NCBI GenBank assembly: GCA_022605405.1 | Contig: JABYQQ010000012.1 | Coordinates: forward strand, 1,302,001 to 1,366,000 | Reading direction: 5' to 3' | DNA: 64,000 nt | Source: Earliella scabrosa | Taxonomy: Eukaryota; Basidiomycota; Agaricomycetes; Polyporales; Polyporaceae | Shown here: positions 47,416 to 61,500 of the stretch, piece after piece | Numbering within the stretch: the first letter of the stretch is position 1 | Layout: every line of letters begins with the position of its first letter | Translations under genes and position numbers: made by a program | The notes under the pieces: generated by a model | Seen by the model: the letters and a program-made list of their open reading frames with translations, nothing else | What the model was told of the DNA's origin: nothing | Database searches by the model: none

Positions 47416-50400
47416 GTTTTGCATTGCGTTCGGGCAGGCCGCATGTTGCCCGCTGCGGGCTCGAGTTGCCAGTCTGCCCCCACGACAGCAGCAGAAGAAT
47501 ACAAGACCGAGGCCCCCGCCCCCAAGGCAGCAGCAGCAGACGACAGGATTGAGGCTCCTAGGCCGCGCTGGCGTTGCCGCTGTGTTTGTTTCACGACTTT
47601 AAGGGAACTATAGGTCATCTATCGTAGTCTCGTGCGTCTCGCTCGCTACCGCTCTGTCCTATCTACGCCGAAACTGACGAGCACGAATGGGTGCGCGCAC
47701 GCAGGGCATCTACGCATCTCGTCTCATCATCACTCGCCTCTAGCATACCTCATCACGATTTACTCCTCTTCTCGCATCTAACGCATCGCTTCGTCTGTCC
47801 ATATTCGCACTCACGTTCGCATTCGCATTCCTCCTCCATCTGCTCCATCCACATCCACATCCATCCAGCTACCTGTCCATTTACCCGCATCCCCCACATC
47901 GATACCATATGCATATATGCCTTATGCCTCATACCCCATGCTCACGACCTCTCACGACCGCGCACCGCACATGACTGTTGTTGTTGTTGTGTTGTTAGAG
48001 TCTCCCTGTCCTCCCCCCTAGGCCTTTGCTGCTTGCTTGCTGTTGCTTCGTTGATCGATCGGATGGTACGCCTGTAAACGGCACGCGCTTTTTAATCGCT
48101 GTTCTTGTTTCTTGTTTTTGCTCTTGCTCATGGCATCGGCTTTTTTGGGTTTCCGGTTAATGATGCTCCCTCGCTGAGCGGTTCCTTGTTCATACGCTCC
48201 ATTGTTGATCCTTGATTCTTGCATATGACCTTGATGATTCTTCGTTGCTGTTTTCCCTTTCGTCGTCGCGCACGCGCTCATACCGGTAATCTAGGAATGC
48301 GTTAATCTCGGACGTTGAACCGTTAGAACTTTGCACTTTACCTCCGCGCGCGCACTACACCCCCTGGATCCTCTTGCGGGAGTCTGAAGGTTTGCCTCAT
48401 ATCCTCTGAAGACTCGTGTTGGCCTCGCGCTGGTCACAACTCGCGGGACCGCGTCGCCGGCGGCCTGCTGGGCTTGACGGTGTGGGCCGTGATAGACCCG
48501 CTTCGCCCATGTTCGAAGGTGTCGTTATGGAGTCAGCAGCCACCGTCGCGTGCAGGCAGGTATGGTCATGGTGCTCTCGCGTCGGGCACACAGGTTGTCA
48601 AGGCTACGAAACATAGCGGCACGTATCAACCTGACATGGGTCAACGCGCACAGTACTGTCGACGTCGTCGTCGAATCGCCCACGGTACCAGGACGGGTCC
48701 ATCGAATGTCACTGTCATGATCAGCAGCGACCGCCGTCGTCCAATCTGCAGCCATGATAATGCACATGGTTCTCCTAGGTTTCCAATGTTGTACCATGCG
48801 TAGTACACACATACTCCCGCACCGTGATTCGTGCCGGTCTCCGCCCGTCCGAGGGTCCCGTTCCGCCGCCAGCATCTTCGAAGGTCGTGCCGTCTGCATC
48901 TTTGAGCTTGAGCTTGCCATATATACTTCAGGCCGAAGCTTGGCTAGATCTCCGCGTCCGGTCCTGCGCCCACGGAGGATTAGAGCCGTGGTCCCCGGGC
49001 TACCGTCTGAGCAGTGCAGCTTCGAGACAGGCCGCCGATGGTGTTCGTCGGCACACCAGGGGTGCCGAGCCTTCGTGCATGAGCTTGCTGTCCCCGTCGG
49101 ATGGCGCGCAAGATGGAGAGGATGCCACGCGGTCCGTGTGGTCGAAACACCTCGAAGATGGCGGAAGGAGACGGCTGAACGTTGAACCCCTGCAGAGATC
49201 GTGAGCAGAGGATGTACCGTGGGCGATGGAATGCGATGGGTCGTACTGCTCGATAAGTAGTAGGTGAAACGCACCAGTATTGAAGCTTGAAGCTTCACGG
49301 ATCCTTCCCAGACACCTTGTGCAAGACAGACAGGAGTCGAAGCAAGGGCGGCCGCCGGACTCCGCGTCGCTGTCAGCTGCCTTCCATGGCACGACAAGGC
49401 GGCCTGCCCGCGGCGTAGGCCTGATGAAAGTGAGAAGTCCGCTGGGCCCCCGCTGGACGCCGCGCGGCCGATTGTAAATCCGAGTCCCTGATCGAGGGAG
49501 GCGAACAGCAGCAGCCAATCAGTCCTGCTACGCCGCAGTCCTGAGGACGAACGGCGAGCGGTCCAGGTCGACGGAGGCTCGATGGGCAGAGCTCAGGTTG
49601 ACGTGCATCTCGGAGGGCTCGGGGCAGGCGGAGACCACGAGTAAGTTAGGCGGGGATAGTGCAGCAGGTGGCGCAAGACGGCTGCTTCTTTTGCGTAGCT
49701 GGCCAGGGCACAGAGTTCCGCGCCCCTCTACGTGCGCATGGCGGCGTGCCATGGCCAGGTACGTACAGACTTCTACAGACTTCCAGTGCGGAAGGCGTGC
49801 TGAGTCAGGGAAGCGCAGTTGACAAAAGGGAGCAGCCGACAACAACCTTTGCAATGGGGGAGGATGGGACGTCATCCCATCGTTTCGGGCTTACTTGCAC
49901 CTCGCCTCGAGGTCTAGCTTGAGGGGGTGAGTATTCGTTCGCGGAAGCGCATGCTACTATGTAGAGGGGAACGCACCAGCATCAACGCCGCAACACGGAG
50001 CATCCTATGATCAGGAACAGGCGACGGTTCTGGCTGTTCTGGCCAGCATGAGGCAGAGACGTCGTACGCCGCCGGAGAGAAGATCATGCTGCACAGTGAA
50101 CGCGCATAGCCATAGCAGGATGAGCAGTGATGACATAGGATGACGCGATACACACCTTCAAACCGACGACTCGCTGACGCATTCATCGCTGGCACGCGCC
50201 GTTGCTGTTTCTCGAAGATAGAAATATTGCCACTGCCCCGTCGCGCGCACATTCGGTGGCCGAGTAGATATGATCTTGGAGCTCCTCGGTATGTATGCGA
50301 CTCCGAGGGTCCTTTGTGTTTTGGCCTTGGGTCGTCGACATCAGCGCCCGTCGAGGCGGTTCTGCGTCTGTTGACTTGGCGTGAGTATGCTCCGTGCGTG

Positions 50401-50639
50401 TGCAGGTGCTGATACGGTCGCCGGTCGCAGGCGTACGCAGGCAACTTTGGCGAACTGGCCTCTGACGCGTGTAGGAGGAGGTCTGTGTTCGATTCGAAGA
50501 CGAATCAGGTCAGCTGCACGGCTAGATATGATAACAATGCACGATGTACGAGGGAAGATATCTGATAAGATCACACCTGCACTCACGCACGCGACGGCGC
50601 GAAGATCCCGAAGGCGGCTAACAGGTGATAATCGCTTTG
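47416..50639. other. 3.2 kb without a recognisable gene
   Basis: The left part is probably 3' UTR and terminator of the zinc-ribbon gene and contains simple repeats at 47803-47868 and a TGT run at about 47973-47997. The longest frame is 290 codons on the minus strand (48525-49397), Ser/Thr/Arg/His-rich and without a recognisable domain. A TATATA-type stretch is at about 48919-48925. The right end may hold a further, very degenerate repeat unit. Confidence 0.45.
47803..47868. repeat. Simple-sequence tract (CATTCG / CATCCA units)
   Basis: The tract has imperfect CATTCG units followed by CATCCA/CATCCACATC units. It lies about 390 bp past the stop of the zinc-ribbon gene, so it may be in its 3' UTR. 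This is seen directly in the sequence. Confidence 0.6.
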
Positions 50640-51284
50640 CAAAGGCTATTGGAATTGATCAGAGGCCACTCAAAAGCCCTCGAAATTCTGGAGGAAACCT
50701 CTGACATCTGCTGAGGCAGCGTCGTCCTGGCTTATGTCGACTGCTGACGATGATCATGTAGTTGTGCTTGGCGACCTGTAAGATGAACCAATAATTGTCA
50801 ATGGCCACTGGGTAGTGCCCTTAGGGGCGCTTAGAATGAAAGCTAAGGAACGGCCGCCGGGCGCAAAATTCGCTCTTATTTCTCGGAACAAACCCTGGCG
50901 ATCCCCATTGAGTGACGGAAGCAAACTGTACACAAGACGAAAAGTCGAGACCATGACCAACTTACTCACGAGCCCTAGAGCCTTAGAGAGGCTGCCTCCG
51001 TACATAGCTTGAGGATCGGGTCCTCCATCCTCCTCGTAGTCCTGGTGCGCTCGTCGGAACTATGCATCAGAGGAAGATGGTAAGTACGCGAGCCTAAGTA
51101 TCCGCTGTAACGAAATTCCGATCTAGCGCAGGACGTGGGACCGCGTCGCCTGTATATGGATGTCCACGAGGTCATGATGCAAGAGATCAGTGGATATGCG
51201 CTGAGGCATATGCGCGATCGCGTACCGACTACTTCTGGCCATAAGCGAGGGTTCGGACGACCATATGACGGTGCTCCTCCGACG

Positions 51285-51291
51285 TATAAAT
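51285..51291 (+). promoter_or_regulatory. TATA box of secreted protein gene A
   Basis: TATAAAT lies 116 bp upstream of the start codon. The matching element of the paralogue is 108 bp upstream of its start, and the flanking bases are similar in both. Confidence 0.75.
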
Positions 51292-51400
51292 CCGTGGAGC
51301 GAGAGACGCTGCTAAGCCAGGTCCAGCTCTCATCAAGCTCACCCACCAAGCTCAGCAGCCTTCAGCTCTCCCCAGCCCTCTGAACTTGCTTCCCATCGTC

Positions 51401-51746
51401 ATGCACTTCTCTACTCTCATGACCATCGCCGGCGTTGCCCTCGCCGCTGTCTCTGGCGTCGCCGCCGAGGAAAAGAGGGGGGTATGTAACGACCGAAGTC
51501 GCCCCAACGAGCAAAATAGCTTACCCAGCTCTGCAGGTTAAGACCACGTGGGTCCCCACCGCTACCGTTACGGAGACACACACCTGGACTGCGACTCGCA
51601 TTGAGCAACATTGGACGCCTGTCCCGCCGTACATCATGACGACGACGTTCCCCATTACGTGGACGCAGGTTCAGACGAAAACTGAATACAAACCTGTGGT
51701 AACCACAGTCCCCGACCGCCGCCACGCTCGCGACTTCCAGGCGTAA
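51401..51746 (+). CDS. Small secreted protein A with dibasic sites
   Basis: I do not recognise the family. Two exons (51401-51481, 51537-51743 plus stop) give 96 residues. The first exon codes MHFSTLMTIAGVALAAVSGV then AAEEKRG: a hydrophobic signal peptide ending near Ala-Ala, followed at once by a Lys-Arg site suited to Kex2-type cleavage. The intron is 55 bp in both paralogues. The second exon codes a Thr/Val/Pro/aromatic-rich chain without Cys (TTWVPTATVTETHTWTATRI, then PVPPYIMTTTFPITWTQ), and ends VPDRRHARDFQA. The C-terminal RRHARDF is unchanged between paralogues and follows a possible second dibasic site. The alternating Thr pattern suggests beta strands. No transmembrane or GPI signal follows. 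The paralogue at 53822 is about 60% identical over exon 2. Confidence 0.85.
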
Positions 51747-53713
51747 GCGAAGGAGGTGAGTTTCTGAGTTATATCTTGACGGATGGTGTGCGGGACCTGA
51801 TATTTCCCATGGCCACAACCAGTCCGAACCCTATACCCTGCATGAGAGACGACCCGTGATGCTGTTATGAATCCCCTGTACTCACTATGTCCTATTGTAT
51901 TCTGCTGTGTACCATAGGATGACTGATCCTTGGTAGAAGGTTGAACGTCGAATACGCGTCACCTTGGAATCCTCTGGATTTGAACGCTCCTTCTGCTTTG
52001 AGATGAATGCCTGCCCGCGCGCCGACGAGTGGAATGGATGCCGGCGTGAGGTTTCGGGTGCGCAATCAAAGTCCGGAAGAAGAAGAGTTGCATCTGAACT
52101 CAAGTCTATTGGACAAGATCTCGACGGCCGCCGTGTCTTGCACCTCACATGGAGAAGATGAGTGCCAGGCCAAGACGACTGGAGAGATGACTCACTGGGG
52201 CCTTCCATTCCAACTCACACCACGATGGTATCCCAGTCCAGCCTTCCACCTATCCACCACCAACGCGCCCAAGCATGGTCCACTGGGTCAAAATCGGAGA
52301 AGACGAGAAGCTGTGGATTTCGTGATGCAGCATCCGACTTGTTATGCTCACACCCATCATCGTCGGAGAGGCCCAGCGGCCAGGAAGGGTCGAGCAGGCG
52401 ACGCGCGGGGCAAGCAATTGAAGACGCTTGGCGGAAGGGCGTGATTCCGAGGCACGTCGTATTGGCACGTGCACCCGACTTTGCGCAGATCAGTGCCGAA
52501 GTCGAGTCGCATGCTCTTCAGCGGAGGTTCCGTTGGCGTCAGGCTGGCCACACACGTTGCAAGGTCTATAAATATTGGCACTGACCTGGGGCCCCTCAAA
52601 GGCCCCCAGAATATCTGAAGGTTTCTGAGCAGCGATCTGGAATGGGCCGTCTGCACCGGCGTAAACCTTGCTTGGTTCCTATTACACATCAACACACCTC
52701 ATGACATACTGACATAGCGACGTCGCAAAAGTTGGACTGCAAATGCGACACAAATATCCGTTCAGGACCGAATACTATTCAAACTGAAGGAATAATCACC
52801 ATTGACACCTTGAGCACTACGATTGCACGGGCATGTCACGGGGTCCTCCCCGTAGCATACACGCTTGCCTATTCGCCTCAAGTCGGCTAGTGACACAGAG
52901 AAGTAAGAACATAGTTGGGTATGGTTTCGGCAAAAACGGTGGTACTCACTTGGGTTGAGCATGACTATGTTTGGTTACGCGCCGTAGTGGATGACCCCGA
53001 TAAACCTTGTCAAGCCAGGTAACACTGCTGATTCAGAGGTGGCGTTGCCCTGGCAGATGTTGAGTGCCGACGGCCTTGAGCTCCGGCAGCCCATAAGTTC
53101 TACTTCGCATTAGCAGAGTGCTTCGTCATCAATATCGAAGTTTCAGGAACTGAAGTACTGAATGGGCGGCTGGGCGCAAAAATCGCTCTGATTCCTCGGA
53201 ACGAACCCTTGGCGAGCCCATTGAGCGAGAGAAGCCAACTGAACGCCAGACAGAGGCCATGACCAACCCTTCCTGGCCTTCTCAACCCCACCAGGCCTCG
53301 CCGACGCCCCGCGTGCGGATCTTCGGCTGATACTCGCGAGCCACATGGACTGACAGAGGCTGCCCTCGCCACGTATACTGAACATCGCACATGGAGTGTC
53401 AGGGCGAGTAGCTGGCCGAATGGATGCGAGCTACTCAGGTGCAAGGGCGCTATTCATCGTGATCCATGTGTACTGGTCGGCACTCCGCGTTGGACGAAGA
53501 CGGCAAGTCCATGAGCCTAATCCGCCGCGACGAACCTCCGACCTTTCACGTAGGACGTGGGACCCTTTTGCCTGTATATGGTGGTTCACGAGACTATGAT
53601 GCAAGGACTCAGTGGATGTCCACTGAGGCGTTTGCGCGATCGCGTCCCGGCCACGTTTGGTCAGAAGCAAGGGGTCGGAGGACCGTATGACGGGATACGA
53701 TGCTGCTCCATCG

Positions 53714-53720
53714 TATAAAG
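53714..53720 (+). promoter_or_regulatory. TATA box of secreted protein gene B
   Basis: TATAAAG lies 108 bp upstream of the start codon and is embedded in sequence conserved with the paralogue's promoter. Confidence 0.75.
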
Positions 53721-53821
53721 CCATGGAGCAGGAGACGGTGTTGAGCCAGGTTCAGCTCGCAGCAAGCTCTTCCACCAAGCTCAACACTGTCTCCAGCTCT
53801 TCCCAGTCGCTTGTCATCATT

Positions 53822-54167
53822 ATGCACTTCACCACTCTCGCCACCTTCGCAGCTGTCGCGGTCGCCGCCATCTCTGGTGTTGCCGCCGAGGAGAAGAGGG
53901 CGGTATGTAACAACTGATGTCGCGACGACGAGTAGGTTGGCTTACCTGACTCTACAGCTTACCACCGTGTGGGCCCCTACCGCGACCGTTGTCGAGACGA
54001 ACGTCTACACCGCAACACGCATTGAGCAATACATCACGGACGTCCCACCCTACTGGGTTGAGACGACATACCCCGTTGTGTGGACAGCGACTCAGACGAG
54101 GACCGAGTTCGAGCCCATCGTGACCGAGGCTCCTGAGCGCCGCCACGCTCGCGACTTCGAGGCATGA
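53822..54167 (+). CDS. Small secreted protein B with dibasic sites
   Basis: This is the paralogue of the gene at 51401. Two exons (53822-53902, 53958-54164 plus stop) give 96 residues, the same length, with a 55 bp intron at the same place. The first exon codes MHFTTLATFAAVAVAAISGV then AAEEKRA, again a signal peptide with a Lys-Arg site directly after it. The second exon reads LTTVWAPTATVVETNVYTAT, then RIEQYITDVPPYWVETTYPV, and ends APERRHARDFEA. Of the 69 exon 2 residues, 42 match paralogue A by my count, including TATRIEQ, VPPY and RRHARDF. Introns and flanks have drifted more than the protein, which points to selection on the product. No Cys is present, so it is unlike Cys-rich effectors or hydrophobins. 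Function is unknown. Confidence 0.86.
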
Positions 54168-54940
54168 ACGAAAGAGGTGAGTTTCTGATATTAACATTCA
54201 CGGATATTGTGCGGGACCTGACATATGTCTGGATCCTACAGCTCGCATGAGCAACGACCCCCGACGCTGTCATCAATCATTTGTACTCACTTGCGTTCTG
54301 TTGTATTCTGCTATGTCCCACGTCGAATACGGGGTCCTTCTGTACCATGGAATCCTTCGGATTGAAAATTACCATCATTCGGATTGGCACGAGCACCCGC
54401 GCGCCGACGAGAGCAATGACATCAGGCTTGATGACGATGAGCAATCGTCAGGGCCAGGAAGAGGAAGAGCTGCATTCTGAACTGAAGTCTACTGGACAAC
54501 GGCCTCGTTGCATGTTATACCCCACATGGAGAAGATGGATGCCAGACTGAGATGGGTATCGCGACGACTCACTGGAGTCTATCCACTCCAATTCCCGACT
54601 CGATGGCATCCCAGCCTAGCGGCCCTAGCCCCTTGCATGGGTTCGCGGAGAACGCGCCCAATCGATGGCCAAACGTGCCGCGAAGGTCAGAGAGGGCCAG
54701 GTGTTGTAGATTCTCTCATGCTTAGCATCTGGCGTGTTGTGCGAGCAGAGACCTGGAGAGGCATAGCAGTGAGATGACGAGACAAGGGTTGAGACGTCGA
54801 GCAGGCGATGCGCGCGATGGTGGACGTCGGCAAGCAAGACAGCGCGAAACGCGGGAGAGCGCGATTCCGCTGGTCGTCCGCGCACGTGAGAGCGCGACTT
54901 TTTGATCAGTCCCGAGTCAGAGGAGATGAAGTCGAGTCGC

Positions 54941-58560
<3,620 letters not shown>

Positions 58561-59669
58561 GCTGTCCGCCCGCGAGCCAGTGGGTGGGCGCGTCTGAAGA
58601 TCTGACGGTTGGTAGCAGTTACACGTAAAGTTGTACAGTACCGGGGCATATAGACAGGGCACTAGACTGCAGTATCTCACCATCTGTGCTGATGTGGGTG
58701 CGGGTGACTGGTCCGTACGTACTGATCTCTCCTGAACATTGATATGTGTGGTGGTCGACTCTCTGATTATCTCCTTCCAGTGCTCAGGTGAAGATATCTG
58801 TCGGGTGGCCAGACCGTACTGTGTACGTCCTCGGTCGGCCCGACATGAGCGCGTCTCACAGGTTTGATATGAGAGAGGCCAGCTGGCATGAACTTAGGCT
58901 TTTGCCATCCCGCTGTTCTGCCGCTTCTCAGTGGCGTAGCTGCCGCGAACGGTCGCACGTTTCTCCGCGTCTTGATCGCGGCATAGCGATAGCTACTCAA
59001 TATGTGCTGCTCGCGACCTCATCTATTGCATCCCGCCTTGAGGCTGAGAGCGGTTAACGAACTCACTTCTTGTCTTCGATGACATCCTTCTACCGCGCGA
59101 CTAACGTCGGTGCTTTTAGCTCATCGCTGGAAAACTCGAGATGACTCGACACCCGCCTGAATGATTAAAGGAGTCCAATCAAGCCACTGGCAGCGCAGCA
59201 CGTAGCGATTGGCCGTAGGTCTCCATTGTTGTCTGTCGAGCATGCGAGGATGCTTATTGCCATTGGCTGGTCCTGTGTCGACCATCGATACAAATCGATG
59301 GTATACAGTCGGATCGTCGCTTATGTCGCACTTGCCAGATGTGTGATAGAACACGACGGATTAGTTCAGTTTTACGTGTCTCGCGCGTACCTCCGCGCAG
59401 GGATGGTCGGGCCCCGACCCGCCAACGTGAGAGCTCGTTGGAGCCTACCACATACGACGGTCTTCGTACTCTCTTCTCTATCCTTCTGTGACTGCTTGAC
59501 CCTTGCAGGTGATCTGCGGCTGTGAGCGGGTCTGCAGCCTGGAATCGCGCTGACAGTTTTCCAGATTCCCAGCTTGCTAGGCGCGTTGACTGATAAAGAC
59601 AGGCTCCCGACGCGCGAGACGGGCTCTCCATCCTCCCGTCCCTCCGCTGTCTCTCCCTGTCCCCCTGGA
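58561..59669. other. Intergenic: ALA1 3' flank and transporter 5' flank
   Basis: This 1.1 kb shows only short frames (a 99-codon plus-strand frame at 59226-59525) and no recognisable gene or clear TATA box. Confidence 0.5.
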
Positions 59670-61500
59670 ATGCACAGTGCACAGGATGGTCGTCGCCAGC
59701 TCCCCGATGAGGAAACTGCTCTGCTCGCAGAGCGGAAGACATTGAAGACCCCGACCCCGCTGCCTCGACTGCAGATATTCATTCTGCTGCTCATGCAGCT
59801 GGCGGAGCCTATCACGTCCAACTGTATATACCCGTTCATCAACCAAGTGAGTGTGATGCTTTGGTGGTCTCACATGTACCTAAAGCACACCATGGCAGCT
59901 CGTCAGTGAACTGGATATCACAGGAGGAGACGAGAAAAAGGTCGGATACTACGCAGGATTGATTGTGAGTTTCGAACCATGTCCACATACACGGCTTCTC
60001 TCATATCTTCGCAGGAGTCTCTGTTCTTTGCAACGGAGGCCATGTTCATCATGCAATGGGCTCGCGTATCCGACCGTATTGGACGCAAACCTGTGTTGCT
60101 CACGGGAGTCGGCGGCCTCTGCATTTCTATGCTATGCTTCGGTCTCTCCAAAACGTTCACAGGGCTGGTCATCAGGTGAGCTGAACGCCGTTGGTATGTC
60201 ATGCCCAACTAAGCTCTGCCGATCCTCCATTGCTGCAGTCGCTGTATCGTCGGGATGCTGAATGGGAACATCGGCGTGATTAAGAGCATGATTGCAGGTT
60301 AGTACACCGCTAGAACGACTAAGCTTCGAGTCTCATGACGTAAATGCAGATCTCACAGACTCTACAAACATGGCGCAAGGTTTTGCTATGATGCCGGTGA
60401 TGTGGGCGGTAGGAGGCACTATAGGGTAAGTGTGACGATCCTACCCCCGTGTCGCCATGAACCAGTGCACTGACGTTCGCGCATCAGACCCCTCATTGGA
60501 GGGCAATTGGCAAGGCCGCATGACAGATGGCCTGACGTTTTCTCGAATCATTTTTGGCAGTACTATCCTTATTTCCTTCCATGTGCCGCCTCGGCGGTTT
60601 TCTCGGCAGTGATTTTCTGTGTCGCTGCAGCGTTCCTACGCGAAGTACGTGATTTCTGCCATGCAGTCCACGCTGTAACCTGACATGCCATCTCAGACTG
60701 TGCAGAAGAGGCCTCGGAAGATGGTCAGGTTTGCCAGCGATGATACGCTGGTCGACCCCGAACCTTCCGATGCTCCCAGCAACATTCCTGTTCGAGCGCT
60801 ACTTATCCACCCTGTCGTCTGGTCTGTCGCCAACTACGCTGCACTTGCCTTACTGGAGATTGCATGTCGCGCTATCCAACCCCTGTTCTTCTCGACACCC
60901 ATCGAGCTCGGTGGCCTCGGTCTCCCTCCGTCTACCATTGGCGTCATTCTTGGGTCTTTTGGAGTCATGGATGGCATCTTCCAAGCCCTGTTCTTTGCAA
61001 AGGCCGTCGATCGCTGGGGTACAAAACGCGTATTCCAAGCCGGGATGTCAACGTTTGTGGTAATCTATCCCTTGTTCCCCGCCATGAATATTGTCGCCCG
61101 GCGGACTGGACTGTCGTCTTCCGTCTGGTACCTCGTAACTCTGCAGCTCTGCCTGTGTGTGATCATGGACATGGCTTATGGTAAGGAGTTCCCTCCCCTC
61201 GATGCTTAAATCCTGTGGCGCTGACAAGGAGGCTCAGGATGTGTCTTCATCTACGTAACCAGCGCCGCTCCGAACAAGCGGTCGCTTGGAGCGACCAACG
61301 GCATCGCGCAGCTCGCCGCGTCCATCGTGCGTGCGATCGGGCCGGCGGGCGCGACGTCGCTCTTCGCGCTGTCCATCGACCATAACTGGCTGAGTGGATA
61401 CGGGGTGTACGCTATATTTACTGTGCTTTCATCCCTCTTCTGGCTCGTGTCCATCCCGCTACCCCGCCGGGTGTGGCAGAGTGATGAGCCGGACAAGTAA
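59670..61500 (+). CDS. MFS transporter (ZIFL / tetracycline-resistance-like type)
   Basis: This is a plasma or vacuolar membrane transporter of the major facilitator superfamily; the substrate is unknown. The start at 59670 (MHSAQDGRRQLPDEETALLA) leads to TPLPRLQIFILLLMQLAEPI and NCIYPFINQ, the family's first helix. The next exons give KKVGYYAGLI and SLFFATEAMFIMQWARVSDR then IGRKPVLL, the loop 2-3 signature (W-x-R-x-SDRIGRKP). Then come RCIVGMLNGNIGVIKSMIAD, then GFAMMPVMWAVGGTIGPLIG (motif C) and a cytosolic loop with KRPRKMVRFASDD. The second half has ALLEIACRAIQPLFFSTPIE, VILGSFGVMDGIFQALFFAK, SAAPNKRSLGATNGIAQLAA and ends RRVWQSDEPDK. The length, roughly 480 residues, suits a 12-helix protein. 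About nine exons. Upstream extension of the N-terminus is possible because the frame stays open. Confidence 0.92.

Larger units (their letters stand above)
50640..52556. repeat. Tandem duplication unit A (about 1.9 kb)
   Basis: This unit matches unit B (52557-54955) in the same order. There is a TTGCAA-containing start (50636 and 52557), then a CGGGCGCAAAA-type block (50857 and 53170), then a promoter with TATAAA (51285 and 53714). Next come the secreted-protein gene (51401 and 53822), a downstream GCGCGCCGACGAG block (52017 and 54398) and a CACATGGAGAAGATG block (52147 and 54525). The last shared part is a 24-base identity around an ATG (52498-52521 and 54928-54951). In unit B that ATG is the first start of ALA1; here it is followed by unrelated sequence and cannot code for the synthetase. 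Drift is high outside the gene, so the duplication is old. Confidence 0.8.

Noticed and set aside
48525..49397. 290-codon minus-strand frame
   Set aside because: No domain or plausible exon structure; composition like chance frames.
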